From positions 34,683 through 98,682 of the forward strand of contig DAIDGR010000025.1 in NCBI GenBank assembly GCA_027452265.1: a DNA stretch of 64,000 bases, in the 5' to 3' direction. The notes under the pieces were generated by a model. The model was not told the DNA's origin and did not search any database. It saw only the letters and a list, made by a program, of their open reading frames with translations. The translations under genes were made by a program, and so were the position numbers. Shown here piece by piece: positions 44,180 to 53,165 of this stretch. Numbering within the stretch: position 1 is the stretch's first letter; every line of letters begins with the position of its first letter. The DNA is from Caulobacteraceae bacterium (GTDB lineage Bacteria; Pseudomonadota; Alphaproteobacteria; Caulobacterales; Caulobacteraceae).

Positions 44180-45685
44180 TCAGGCGCCTCGTCCGTGCTG
44201 GCGCCGCTCGGTCAGGGCCTGGGCGATCTGAGCATGACGGGCGCGGCTGATGGCGTAGGGGGCGAACACGACCATGGCGATCGCGCAGAGAAGGGCCGCC
44301 GTCGGCCCCGAGGCCAGCAGCAGGCGTTGCAGGGTTGGTTCGCTGATCGCGGACGGGGCAAGTCCGCCGGTGACGTGGGGAAAGCCGATGATGTCCAGGG
44401 CGAAGCCGGCCATGAGAATGCCAAGGCCCGCCGCCGCCTTCCCCGCGAAGGCCAGACCGGCGAAGTACAGCCCCTCGCGCCGGACGCCCTCGCGCAATTC
44501 GTGTTCGTCGGCCGCGTCGGCCATCATCGAAGGATAGGCCACCGAGGCCAGGCCCATGCCGACGCCCACAAAGACCATGTTGGCCATCAGTGGAGGCGTC
44601 GCCGCCGCGCCCGTGGGCATGTAGATGTGCAAGATCCGCAGGATCGGCATGACCAGCCAGATGAGAATCACCGTGACCAGACCCAGCTGGACCATGGTTT
44701 TCTTCTCCAGCCGCGTGGAGACCGCTGGGGCGGCTGTGGCCCCCACCAACAGTCCGGCCAGGAACGAATAGGGCAGGAGCTGGATCTGGGCCGTCGGCAG
44801 GCGCCAGACGAACACGGCGGTATGGGCGCCGAAGGTCCCATTGAGCCCCACAGCCAAATAGAAGATCACGGCCGAGGCGAAGAGACAGCGGAATGACGGA
44901 TTGCGCCAGATCTCCAACGCGTCCAGCGGAAGGCGGGCGATCGAGGCGCCGGGTCGGGGCGCGGGCTGGGGCAGGCGCGCCGCATAGCGCATCATGCCTA
45001 CCGCGCAGACCAGGGCCATGACGCCCACCAGAATGCCGGCGGCCCAGCCAAAGCCAGGATAGGCGCTGGCCCGCTGAAGGCCCGCCTTGCCGACGAAGAA
45101 CACGCCGTAGGCGGCCAGGTTCACGGCCAGTCCGGCGAAGATGCCCATGATCGCCCGCCAGGCCACCACGCGCGAGCGCTCCACATAGTCTTCGGACATC
45201 TCCGCCCCGAGGGCGAAATAGGGGACGTTGAACAGCGAGACCGCCATGCGCGCCGAGACGCAGGTCACGGCCAGCCAGGCGGTCAGGGCGGGTATGGACA
45301 GCCCATGCGGCGGAGCGAACATCAACCCGAGCGCGAGCGGGATCAGAGGGGCGCCCAGCAGCATCAGCGGCACCCGCCTGCCCAGCCGTGAGCGGAGGTT
45401 GTCGGAAATCGCCCCGACCACCGGGTCCACCACGGCATCGAAGGCGAGGCTGATCGAAAGGGCCAGACCGACCGCGGCGCCCGGCAATCCAAGAACGGCG
45501 GTGTAATAGAAAAAGACGAACGGGATCGCCGTGTCGAAGGCGCCCGACTGAGCGAACTGGCCAAGGCTGTAGAGAAACTTGTGCGCGAGATTGGGCTTGA
45601 AGGGGGAAGGGGGCGGGGACGTGGAAGGGGAGAGTCTCTGGGCCGCCAGACTCTCGGCGGTCTCGCTCCAGGCCGCTTCCGCCAT
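44180..45685 (-). CDS. GPH-family sugar:cation symporter (MelB-like)
   Basis: 501 residues with about 12 membrane helices. The N-terminal KFLYSLGQFAQSGAFDTAIPFVFFYYTAVLGLPGAAVG and DAVVDPVVGAISDNLRSRLGRRVPLML are typical of the glycoside-pentoside-hexuronide:cation symporters. DPVVGAISD-type cation-site residues are present. It probably takes up a glycoside. It diverges from the SMP-30/PhyH/GH36 genes, which suggests the substrate is an alpha-galactoside. AGGGAGA lies 5 bases before ATG 45685. Confidence 0.87.
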   Translation of the reverse strand: MAEAAWSETAESLAAQRLSPSTSPPPSPFKPNLAHKFLYSLGQFAQSGAFDTAIPFVFFYYTAVLGLPGAAVGLALSISLAFDAVVDPVVGAISDNLRSRLGRRVPLMLLGAPLIPLALGLMFAPPHGLSIPALTAWLAVTCVSARMAVSLFNVPYFALGAEMSEDYVERSRVVAWRAIMGIFAGLAVNLAAYGVFFVGKAGLQRASAYPGFGWAAGILVGVMALVCAVGMMRYAARLPQPAPRPGASIARLPLDALEIWRNPSFRCLFASAVIFYLAVGLNGTFGAHTAVFVWRLPTAQIQLLPYSFLAGLLVGATAAPAVSTRLEKKTMVQLGLVTVILIWLVMPILRILHIYMPTGAAATPPLMANMVFVGVGMGLASVAYPSMMADAADEHELREGVRREGLYFAGLAFAGKAAAGLGILMAGFALDIIGFPHVTGGLAPSAISEPTLQRLLLASGPTAALLCAIAMVVFAPYAISRARHAQIAQALTERRQHGRGA

Positions 45686-45705
45686 CCGTCTCTCCCTGCG
45701 CCCGG

Positions 45706-45732
45706 CCGGTTTGAGCTTTGACGTCGAACCGG
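45706..45732. promoter_or_regulatory. Inverted repeat between the sugar symporter and the lactonase operon
   Basis: CCGGTT (45706-45711) and AACCGG (45727-45732) form a 6-bp inverted repeat with a 15-base spacer in the 143-base divergent region. It could be a repressor operator for the sugar genes. No regulator gene of the cluster is present in the window. Confidence 0.3.
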
Positions 45733-45828
45733 TCTTTGGGGTCGACCTTAAGCGGGCTTCTTGCGTTTGGCACGTCCTGGATCGGGACGCCTTGATCCGA
45801 GGGGGACCCCTGGGCATAGGCTTGGGGT

Positions 45829-46749
45829 GTGAGCCCCATTCTTACCCGCACAGTTCCCACCGGCCCTGTTCCGATCTGCCTTGTGCCCGCCGGCGACCGC
45901 TGCGGCGAGGCCGCCACCTGGAGCGCCGCCGAGGGCGCGCTCTACTGGTGCGACGTCAACCGGTTCCTGATCCATCGCCTGGCGTCGGACGGATCGGTGC
46001 GATCCTGGCTGTTCGACGAACCCGTCACAGCCCTGTCCCTGACCGACTCCCCGGAGGGGGAGCTTCTCGTGGCCCTGGGCTCACGCCTGATCCTGTGGCG
46101 TTGGCGCGATGACCGCCGCCGCGACCATGGCTTCGCCCTGGCCTCCTCACCGCGGGCGCGGTTGAACGACGGCCGCGCCGCGCCCAATGGCGATTTCTGG
46201 ATCGGCTCCATGGGCCAGAACGTGGGGCCTGGCGGCGAAGCGCTCGACTGCGAACCCGGGCAGGGCGAGCTGTTTCGCGTGCGCCCGGGCGGCGCCGTCA
46301 GCCGTGAGGGCGCGGGCCTGGGCATTTCGAACACGGTCTGCTGGTCGCCGGACCAGCGCACCTTCTATTTCGGAGACAGTCAGGCCAACTGCATCTGGGC
46401 CTATCCCTACGATCCGCGGTCTGGCGAGATCGGCGCGCGCCGGGTGTTCTTCGCCGGCTTCGATCGCGGGGCTCCGGACGGATCCTGCGTCGATCGCGCC
46501 GGGCGGTTGTGGAACTGCCGCTTCGGCGGGGGCTGTATCGTCGTGGTCGAGCCCGACGGCGCCATCGCACAGGTGATCGAGATGCCGGTGCGCAACATCA
46601 CCACCTGCGCCTTTGGCGGGGCGGACCTTCGTACGCTGTACATCACCACGGCGGCGATGATGACGCACGAGGGGGACCGCCTGGCCGGCTCACTCTTCGC
46701 GCTGCGGGTTGAGACGCCCGGCCTCGATGGTTTCGTCGCCCGGCTGTGA
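45829..46749 (+). CDS. SMP-30/gluconolactonase-family lactonase
   Basis: 306 residues of the six-bladed propeller SMP-30 family. The metal-binding glutamate is in CGEAATWS (Glu27), Asn in ISNTVCWSPD and Asp in GAPDGSCVD, all at expected places. RLNDGRAAPNGDFWIGSM is the usual family blade. It hydrolyses sugar or other lactones. It starts at GTG 45829 and is first of three genes running with PhyH and GH36. No signal peptide is seen, so it is cytoplasmic. Confidence 0.88.
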   Translation: MSPILTRTVPTGPVPICLVPAGDRCGEAATWSAAEGALYWCDVNRFLIHRLASDGSVRSWLFDEPVTALSLTDSPEGELLVALGSRLILWRWRDDRRRDHGFALASSPRARLNDGRAAPNGDFWIGSMGQNVGPGGEALDCEPGQGELFRVRPGGAVSREGAGLGISNTVCWSPDQRTFYFGDSQANCIWAYPYDPRSGEIGARRVFFAGFDRGAPDGSCVDRAGRLWNCRFGGGCIVVVEPDGAIAQVIEMPVRNITTCAFGGADLRTLYITTAAMMTHEGDRLAGSLFALRVETPGLDGFVARL

Positions 46750-46764
46750 CATGAGGAGGCCAAG

Positions 46765-47640
46765 ATGCGCCTGACCGACGCCCAGCTCGCCGAGGCTTGG
46801 GACCGCGGATTTGTCGTGATTGAGGGATTTCTCGACAAGGCGACCCTGGCTGAGGCGCAGGAGGCCCTGTGGGACCTCTATCCCCGACCCGAGGCCTACT
46901 TCGCGGATCCAGGGGCCTATCCCAAGTTCTCAAAGAGCCAGTTTTCCGGCCTGCGCTTCTTTCCGTACGGCTCCTGGGCGTTGAACCGTCTGCCTGTCCT
47001 GTCCGACCTCGTCGACGCGGCCGAGCGGTTCTGCGGGACCGAGGCGATTGAAATCTACAAGGTCGAGTTGTGGGCGAAGTATTCTGGCGCCGTCAATTAC
47101 GACCAGCCGCATCATCGCGACTTTGGCAACCATACCCTGGTCGTTCCGTGTACAGACGGTTTTCTGCCTCAGATGACCACCTTCATCCTGCTCTCGGACG
47201 TGACCGAACAGGATGGTCCAACCAAGCTCGTGCCCCTGGAGCACACCCGCGACATTCCCCTGATCCCGGGCCAGCTCCCCATGGGCGAACTGTTCGACAA
47301 GGATGTGGCGGCCACCGCCCCGGCGGGCTCGCTGATGATCTACAGAACCGACGTCATGCATCGCGGTTCGGACTTCACCGCGCCCGGCCGGTCGCGCTTC
47401 GCCATGCTGGTGGACTTCCAGGCCCGCGGCTATCCCTGGCGGGGCAAGATGGCCTGGCCCAACCACGCTGAGTGGAAGGGCATGACCGAGGCCATGGTGC
47501 GCATGAGTGTGCGTCAGCGCGACCTGTTCGGCTGGCCTCCGCCCGGCAGCCCCTACTGGCGGCCCCAGACCCTTCGCGACGTGGCCGCGCGCTATCCTGG
47601 CATCGACCTCGCGCCCTATGCGGCGGGCGTCTCCGCGTGA
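46765..47640 (+). CDS. Phytanoyl-CoA dioxygenase (PhyH) family protein
   Basis: 291 residues of the Fe(II)/2-oxoglutarate-dependent PhyH family. The iron-binding triad looks intact: His117 and Asp119 in PHHRDFGNH and His198 in DVMHRGSD, with Arg208 or Arg210 near it for 2-oxoglutarate. PhyH-like enzymes hydroxylate lipids or natural products; a role in sugar metabolism is not established. AGGAGG lies 8 bases before the ATG. It sits between the lactonase and the alpha-galactosidase, overlapping the latter by 4 bases. Confidence 0.85.
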   Translation: MRLTDAQLAEAWDRGFVVIEGFLDKATLAEAQEALWDLYPRPEAYFADPGAYPKFSKSQFSGLRFFPYGSWALNRLPVLSDLVDAAERFCGTEAIEIYKVELWAKYSGAVNYDQPHHRDFGNHTLVVPCTDGFLPQMTTFILLSDVTEQDGPTKLVPLEHTRDIPLIPGQLPMGELFDKDVAATAPAGSLMIYRTDVMHRGSDFTAPGRSRFAMLVDFQARGYPWRGKMAWPNHAEWKGMTEAMVRMSVRQRDLFGWPPPGSPYWRPQTLRDVAARYPGIDLAPYAAGVSA

Positions 47641-49754
47641 GTGGGGCGCAGGTTCGGCTCACCGGAGGCGGGCAGAGTCTGGTCCTCGACGTCGCGAACG
47701 GCGTTCCGTCCCTCATCTGGTGGGGAGAGGATATCGGGGAGGCGGATGCGCGCGTCGCCGCCGCGCTCGCCCCGCGCGCCGTGCCCCACGGCATGCTCGA
47801 TGGCGGCGAGGCTCTCGACCTGTCGCCCACCGCGGCGCGCGGCTTCACGGGCTTTCCCGCCCTCGAAATTCGTCGCGGAGATGGAACCTTCCTCGCCGAC
47901 CCGCGCCTCGTCACGGTCGAGGCCACACCCCACGACGCGCGGTTGACCCTGGAGGACGTGCGCGCCGGCCTGCGCCTTGTCCTAACCCTCGCCCTTGATC
48001 CGGCGACCGGTGTCGCGGCCTTCGCCTCGCGCCTCGAGAACACCGGCGCCACGGTCCTTGGCGTCGACTGGCTGGCGGCTATCGCTCTGCCGCTCGATCA
48101 TGACGAGGCCCTCCTGTTCGACGGTCGATGGGCGGCGGAGATGACCCCGGTCCGGGCGCGGATCGCCACGGGCGCCTGGATCAAGGACAACCGCACCGGT
48201 CGCACCTCGCACCATGCCCCACCCTTCGCGGTGGTCGGCCAGCCTGGGTTCGATGAGGACCATGGCGAGGTCATGGGCCTCCACCTGGCCTGGAGCGGCT
48301 CAAGCCGGGTAATTCTGGAGCGGCTGCGCGATGGCCGTCTTCAGGTTCAGGCGGGTGAGCTGTTCCTGCCCGGGGAGATGAACCTCGAACCCGGCGAGGC
48401 CTACGAAACGCCGACCCTCTATGCGGCGCGCGATGCGGCCGGCCTGAACGGCCTGTCGGCCCGCCTTCACCCCTTTGTGCGTCAGACCATCCTGGGCGGA
48501 CGGCTTGCGGCGCGCCCGCGCCCGGTGACCTTCAACACCTGGGAGGCGGTCTATTTCCGCCACGACCTTGAGACCCTCAAGGACCTCGCCGCCCAGGCCG
48601 CGGCGCTGGGCGTCGAGCGCTTCGTGCTCGATGACGGCTGGTTCGTCGGGCGTGATGACGACACGACCAGCCTGGGCGACTGGCGCGCCGATCCCCTCAA
48701 ATACCCGCAGGGCCTGACGCCTCTGATCGATCACGTGCGTTCCCTGGGCATGGCCTTTGGCCTCTGGGTCGAGCCCGAGATGGCCAATCGGCGGTCCGCG
48801 CTGCTTGAGGCCCATCCCGACTGGGTTCTGGGAGACGAAGGCCGCGCCCAGCCGCTCGGCCGGGGCCAGTATGTGCTCGACCTCAGCCGTCCCGAGGTCG
48901 CCGAGGCGATCTTCGCCCAGCTTGACGCCCTCTTGAGCGCACACCCCATCGCCTACCTGAAATGGGACATGAATCGCGACCTCACCCACCCCGCAAGCCG
49001 GGGACGGCCGGCGGTTCACGCCCAGACGCGTGCGGTCTATGCCCTGATCGATCGCCTGCGCGCGGCTCATCCCGCCGTGGAGATCGAGTCCTGCGCCTCG
49101 GGCGGCGGACGGGCCGACTACGAGATTCTCAGGCGCAGCGAGCGCATCTGGACCTCCGACAACAACGATCCGACGGTGCGCCAGAAGCTGCACCGCACCT
49201 TTTCCATCTTCTTCCCGCCCGAGGTCATGGGCGCACATGTGGCGGCGGCGACCAACCCGATCACAGGCGCCCGTTCGGGCATGACCCTGCGCGCGGCCAC
49301 GGCCCTCTTCGGCCATATGGGCGTGGAGGCGGATGTGCGCACCTTCAGCGAGGCCGAGCGCGCCACCCTGGCGCGGATGATTGCGCTGCATAAGAGCCAT
49401 CGGGCGCGCCTCCATGGCGGCCGCCTGGTCCGTCTTTCGCATCCCGAACCTGGCCTCGCCGCCCTGATGGCCGTGGATCCGGAGGGCGCGCTGGTCAGCG
49501 CCGTCCAACTCGATCTTCCGCGCACGGCAAGCCCCGCGCCTCTGCGTCTGGCGGGACTCGACGAAGCGGCAAGCTGGCGCGTCCGCCTTCTCAACCCCTC
49601 GCCCCGGCCGGAGGCGAGCATGAAGCGCGCGCCGGCGCTTGCCGATGGCGCCGAAAGCCTCGTCCCGGGCCGGGTGCTGGCCCAGGCTGGCCTGCCCCTG
49701 CCCGTCCTCACCGTGGGCGGGGTGGCCCTTTTTGCCCTTGAGCGCGTCGGATAG
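47637..49754 (+). CDS. Alpha-galactosidase, GH36 family
   Basis: 705 residues, the size of bacterial GH36 enzymes. The catalytic nucleophile is Asp444 in YLKWDMNRD and the acid/base is Asp508 in IWTSDNNDP. Substrate-pocket signatures LDDGWF and SCASGGGRADYEIL are present. It removes terminal alpha-galactose from raffinose- or melibiose-type sugars. No signal peptide is seen, so it is cytoplasmic and needs the GPH symporter for its substrate. GTG 47637 overlaps the PhyH stop (GTGA), so it is translationally coupled. Confidence 0.94.
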   Translation: MSGAQVRLTGGGQSLVLDVANGVPSLIWWGEDIGEADARVAAALAPRAVPHGMLDGGEALDLSPTAARGFTGFPALEIRRGDGTFLADPRLVTVEATPHDARLTLEDVRAGLRLVLTLALDPATGVAAFASRLENTGATVLGVDWLAAIALPLDHDEALLFDGRWAAEMTPVRARIATGAWIKDNRTGRTSHHAPPFAVVGQPGFDEDHGEVMGLHLAWSGSSRVILERLRDGRLQVQAGELFLPGEMNLEPGEAYETPTLYAARDAAGLNGLSARLHPFVRQTILGGRLAARPRPVTFNTWEAVYFRHDLETLKDLAAQAAALGVERFVLDDGWFVGRDDDTTSLGDWRADPLKYPQGLTPLIDHVRSLGMAFGLWVEPEMANRRSALLEAHPDWVLGDEGRAQPLGRGQYVLDLSRPEVAEAIFAQLDALLSAHPIAYLKWDMNRDLTHPASRGRPAVHAQTRAVYALIDRLRAAHPAVEIESCASGGGRADYEILRRSERIWTSDNNDPTVRQKLHRTFSIFFPPEVMGAHVAAATNPITGARSGMTLRAATALFGHMGVEADVRTFSEAERATLARMIALHKSHRARLHGGRLVRLSHPEPGLAALMAVDPEGALVSAVQLDLPRTASPAPLRLAGLDEAASWRVRLLNPSPRPEASMKRAPALADGAESLVPGRVLAQAGLPLPVLTVGGVALFALERVG

Positions 49755-49790
49755 GGGCCCGGCGCCGCGCGGGATCGGCTGACCCGGACC

Positions 49791-51575
49791 TCAGGGAATC
49801 CCGGACTCGGTCGCCCGGCGCAGAAGGAAGGCCTGTCGCTCGCTTTCGGCCAGCCGCTGAGCGGCGCGCGGGCGCATCAGATCGGTGCGGGTCACGACGC
49901 CGACAAGGCTGCCGCTCGCGGGGTCCAGAACCGGAAGCCGACCCACCCCATGGGCGATCATCCGCGCCGCGGCGTCCGAGGCGCGCTCCTGAGGCGAAAG
50001 GCTCGGCGGAGGGGTCTCTGAGGCGAGGACGGCCAGAGGCGCCTCGGGGCCCGCGCTCGCCTTCAGGGCGGCCACCGAGGCGGCGTCGGCAAAGGCAATG
50101 AAGCCGCCCCCGTCCGCGACCACCGGCCAGGCCTTGCGATGCGCGCCCTCGCCCGCGAGGAAGGCGGCGGCCGCGTCGAGCGGCATGGCGGCGGACAGGG
50201 TCTCGAGCGCCGTGGTCATGATCTCGGCCACCCGCGCCAGCTCCAGCGGGTCGGCGCTGTATTCGCGCGTCAGGTGGCCGCCCCGCCGGCTGATCTTCTC
50301 GGTCAGAATGGAACGCCGAAGCCCGAGCACCGTGGTGGCGTAGGCGGCGGTGGCCGCGACGAGGACCGGGGCCAGAAGGTGGACATTGCCGGTCAACTCG
50401 ACGGCGAACAGCGTTCCGGTGAAGGGCGTCCGCATGACGCCGCCCATGATCGCGCCCATGCCGATGATGGCCCACAGCCCCTGGCTCCCCGGCAGATAGA
50501 GCCCCTCCAGCCAGCCAAGCGCTCCGCCCAGGATCAGCAGGGGCGCCAGAACGCCGCCGGAAGTCCCAGACGACAGCGCCACCAGCCAGATCGCGGCCTT
50601 GACCAGCAACAGGGCGGAGACCGCCGGGATCGTCATGTGTCCGCCGATCAGATCGCCGATTACATCGTAGCCGACGCCGAGGGCCCGGGGCTGAATCAGG
50701 CCGCCCAGGCCCACCACAAGTCCGCCCAGGGCCGGCCACCACATCCAGTGCACAGGCAGGCGCTCGAACAGGTCCTCGGCGGCGTAAAGAAGACGCGTGC
50801 ACAGGCCGGACTGAAGACCGGCGACGACGCCAACCCCGGCGCAGGCCAGGAGGCTCCAGGCCGGCAGGTGCGGCATGAACGGAAACGGGAACAAGGGCAG
50901 GTCGGGAAACATGAGGGGCCGAAGGCCAATGGCGACGGCCGCCGCCGTAGCCACGGGGATGAAGCTTCGCGGCTTCCATTCAAAGAGCAGCAACTCCACG
51001 GCCAGAGCCACCGCCGCCAGGGGCGTCCCGAAGATTCCGGTCATCCCAGCGGCCGCCCCCGCGGCCAACAGGGTCTTTCGCTCGGCCGCGGTCATGGCGA
51101 AGAGCTGGCCCAGCAGCGAGCCGAGCGCCCCGCCTGTCATGATGATCGGGCCCTCCGCCCCAAACGGGCCGCCACTGCCGATGGAGATGGCCGAGGAGAT
51201 CGGCTTGAGCAGGGCGACCTTGGGGTGCATCCGGCTCCCCTCGATGAGGATCGCCTCCAGGGCTTCAGGAATCCCATGACCGCGGATGCGCTCGGAGCCG
51301 AAGCGGGCCATCAGTCCGACCAACAGGCCGCCCACCACCGGCCGCACCACGGTCCAGACGCTCAGGGGCGCGTGCGAGGGCGCCACGGTGACCGCGCTGA
51401 CGCGGCCATACCAGGCCAGATTGGTGGCCAGGGCGATCAGCTTGACCAGGCTCCAGGCGCCCAGAAGCCCGCCGAGGCCGACCACGGCCGCCAGGGCGAC
51501 AAGCAGGAGAACGCGGCGGTCAGTGGTAAAATCGCCAAGTCGCGGCGCGGCGCCGGGGGAGGGGACGCTGTTCAT
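49791..51575 (-). CDS. ClC-family chloride channel with C-terminal CBS domains
   Basis: 594 residues: a ClC core with GHGIPEALEAIL, SGGPFGAEGPIIMTGG (gating glutamate), GTPLAAVALAVELLLFEW and GTSGGVLAPLLILG, followed by a C-terminal cytoplasmic region with two CBS-like halves including AARMIAHGVGRLPVLDPASGSLVGVVTRTDLMR. The CBS pair often binds nucleotides and regulates gating. ATG 51575 is preferred over GTG 51581. It diverges from a MarR gene, with a perfect palindrome between them, so MarR control is likely. Confidence 0.92.
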   Translation of the reverse strand: MNSVPSPGAAPRLGDFTTDRRVLLLVALAAVVGLGGLLGAWSLVKLIALATNLAWYGRVSAVTVAPSHAPLSVWTVVRPVVGGLLVGLMARFGSERIRGHGIPEALEAILIEGSRMHPKVALLKPISSAISIGSGGPFGAEGPIIMTGGALGSLLGQLFAMTAAERKTLLAAGAAAGMTGIFGTPLAAVALAVELLLFEWKPRSFIPVATAAAVAIGLRPLMFPDLPLFPFPFMPHLPAWSLLACAGVGVVAGLQSGLCTRLLYAAEDLFERLPVHWMWWPALGGLVVGLGGLIQPRALGVGYDVIGDLIGGHMTIPAVSALLLVKAAIWLVALSSGTSGGVLAPLLILGGALGWLEGLYLPGSQGLWAIIGMGAIMGGVMRTPFTGTLFAVELTGNVHLLAPVLVAATAAYATTVLGLRRSILTEKISRRGGHLTREYSADPLELARVAEIMTTALETLSAAMPLDAAAAFLAGEGAHRKAWPVVADGGGFIAFADAASVAALKASAGPEAPLAVLASETPPPSLSPQERASDAAARMIAHGVGRLPVLDPASGSLVGVVTRTDLMRPRAAQRLAESERQAFLLRRATESGIP

Positions 51576-51651
51576 GGGCACTCGACGGTGAAGAGGGGGA
51601 GGAAGAGGGGGGAGACGCGCAGCCGCCTCCCGTATATGATCGTGAAGCGAC

Positions 51652-51670
51652 TATATCGGATACCGATATA
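51652..51670. promoter_or_regulatory. MarR-type operator between the ClC-CBS and MarR genes
   Basis: TATATCGG-ATA-CCGATATA is a perfect 8-bp inverted repeat with a 3-base centre in the 111-base divergent gap, 16 bases before the MarR start and 76 bases before the ClC start. MarR-family operators are typically 16-20 bp AT-rich palindromes. It is the clearest operator candidate for this pair. Confidence 0.65.
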
Positions 51671-51686
51671 ACTCAAGAGCCAAGCC

Positions 51687-52184
51687 GTGCCCAACCCATC
51701 GCCTCATCTCGCCGCGCCATCGCCTCGGCCTGACGAAACCGAATCCGCTGACGATCCCGGCGACCTGCCGCCCGGGGGCTATGAGCGGCTCGCCGCCTTT
51801 CGCCACGCCCTGCGGCGCTTTCTGGCTTTCAGCGAGGCGGCCGCGCGCGCGGAAGGCTTGACCGCCCAGCAGCACCAGGCCCTGCTGGCCGTGAAGGCGG
51901 CGCCGCCGGGTGAAAGCGCCAGCGTCGGCTATCTGGCCGAGCAACTGCTCCTGGCGCCCAACAGCGCCGCCGAACTGGCCGACCGCATGGTCCGGGTGGG
52001 TCTGATCGAGCGTCATTCCGCCCAGGGTGACCGGCGGCGTGTCATTCTGACGCTGACCCCGGCGGCGGAGGGGGTTTTGTGGCGTTTGTCGGCGGGGCAT
52101 CTGCGCGAGCTGCGCGAGGCCGCCCCGGCCCTGGAGGCCCTTACCGCCCTGGTGCGGGACCCCGCTGGACGGCGCCCTAGCTGA
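51687..52184 (+). CDS. MarR-family transcriptional regulator
   Basis: 165 residues. After a 35-residue acidic, Pro-rich N-terminus, the winged helix-turn-helix contains LTAQQHQALLAVKAAPPGESASVGYLAEQLLLAPNS and HSAQGDRRRVILTLTPAAEGVL, the MarR wing signature DRR. It starts at GTG 51687 after the palindrome at 51652-51670. The 3' end overlaps the convergent LysR gene by 8 bases. The ligand is unknown, but the divergent ClC channel is the obvious target. Confidence 0.88.
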   Translation: MPNPSPHLAAPSPRPDETESADDPGDLPPGGYERLAAFRHALRRFLAFSEAAARAEGLTAQQHQALLAVKAAPPGESASVGYLAEQLLLAPNSAAELADRMVRVGLIERHSAQGDRRRVILTLTPAAEGVLWRLSAGHLRELREAAPALEALTALVRDPAGRRPS

Positions 52185-53064
52185 ACAGCTTCGCCTCCAC
52201 CAAGGCGTCAAGAAAGGTGCGGACCTTGGCCGTGAGATAGCGGCGGCTCGGATAGACCGCGAAGAGCGGCCGGGGGAGGGTCGTCCAGCCTTCCAGGAGA
52301 CGCTCCAACCGCCCCTCGGCAATGTCCCGCTCCACCAGGAACCGCGGAAGGATGGCCACGCCCAGGCCAGCCAGGGCCGCCTCGTGCAGCAGCGTCTCGT
52401 TGGCGCTCTGCAAAACAGGGTCAAGGGTCACGCTTTCCGTTCCCTCCGCGCTGTCCAGCTTGACGACCCCGTCGGCCAGAAGGGGGTGATAGGCCAGGAG
52501 CGCGGCGCCCTTGAGGTCGGCCGGCTGGCGCGGGCGCCCGGCCCCATCGAGAAAGGTCGGGGACGCGACCAGCAGGAAGGCCAGGTTTCCGAGCCGCCGT
52601 GCGATCAGGCCCGGACTCGGATGGAAGGTCGCCCGCAGGGCAAGGTCGAAACCCTCTTCCACCAGGTTGACGAAGCGGCCGCTCAGTTCGACCTCAAGCT
52701 TCACCCCCGGATATCGCGCCCGGTAGGCGCCGATCAGGGCGGCGAAGTGCGGATTGGCCATCCACACCGGCGCGCTCATCCGTAGCACGCCCTGGGGCGC
52801 GGAGCTCGCCTGACTGAGATTGGCCTCGGCCTCGTCCAGGCTCTCAAGAGCATGACGCGCCTGGTCCACGAACAGGTTGCCCGCTTCGGTCAGACTGACG
52901 TGGCGGCTGGTGCGGTTGAAAAGGCGCACGCCGAGACGTCGCTCCAGGGCCATGACATGCTTGCTGGTCATGGCGGGCGAGAGGCCAAGCCGGGCGCCGG
53001 CCGCGGAAAAGCTCTTCAGGTCCGCCACCAGACAGGCCACGCGCAGGCCGGTGAGCTGGTCCAT
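52177..53064 (-). CDS. LysR-family regulator of the DoxX-dioxygenase genes
   Basis: 295 residues. The N-terminal winged HTH (FSAAGARLGLSPAMTSKHVMALERRLGVRLFNRTSRHVSLTEAG) is followed by a periplasmic-binding-like effector domain with ANPHFAALIGAYRARYPG. It belongs to the group of LysR regulators near CrgA/LrhA-like proteins. It diverges from DoxX with an inverted repeat in the 101-base gap and probably controls the DoxX and dioxygenase genes. Confidence 0.87.
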   Translation of the reverse strand: MDQLTGLRVACLVADLKSFSAAGARLGLSPAMTSKHVMALERRLGVRLFNRTSRHVSLTEAGNLFVDQARHALESLDEAEANLSQASSAPQGVLRMSAPVWMANPHFAALIGAYRARYPGVKLEVELSGRFVNLVEEGFDLALRATFHPSPGLIARRLGNLAFLLVASPTFLDGAGRPRQPADLKGAALLAYHPLLADGVVKLDSAEGTESVTLDPVLQSANETLLHEAALAGLGVAILPRFLVERDIAEGRLERLLEGWTTLPRPLFAVYPSRRYLTAKVRTFLDALVEAKLFS

Positions 53065-53077
53065 GGTTCATCAACCC

Positions 53078-53106
53078 ATAGGAAATTCAGAGTGTCATTT
53101 TCCTAT
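53078..53106. promoter_or_regulatory. LysR-type inverted repeat between regulator and DoxX gene
   Basis: ATAGGAAA (53078-53085) and TTTCCTAT (53099-53106) form a perfect 8-bp inverted repeat with a 13-base spacer. The span suits a LysR dimer site and the location, 14 bases before the LysR start and 60 before DoxX, is typical of the family. Confidence 0.5.
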
Positions 53107-53165
53107 AATGATCAATCAAACAGAAACGACAATATGGGGCTCTTCCTGATTTGGAGGCTCATCCC

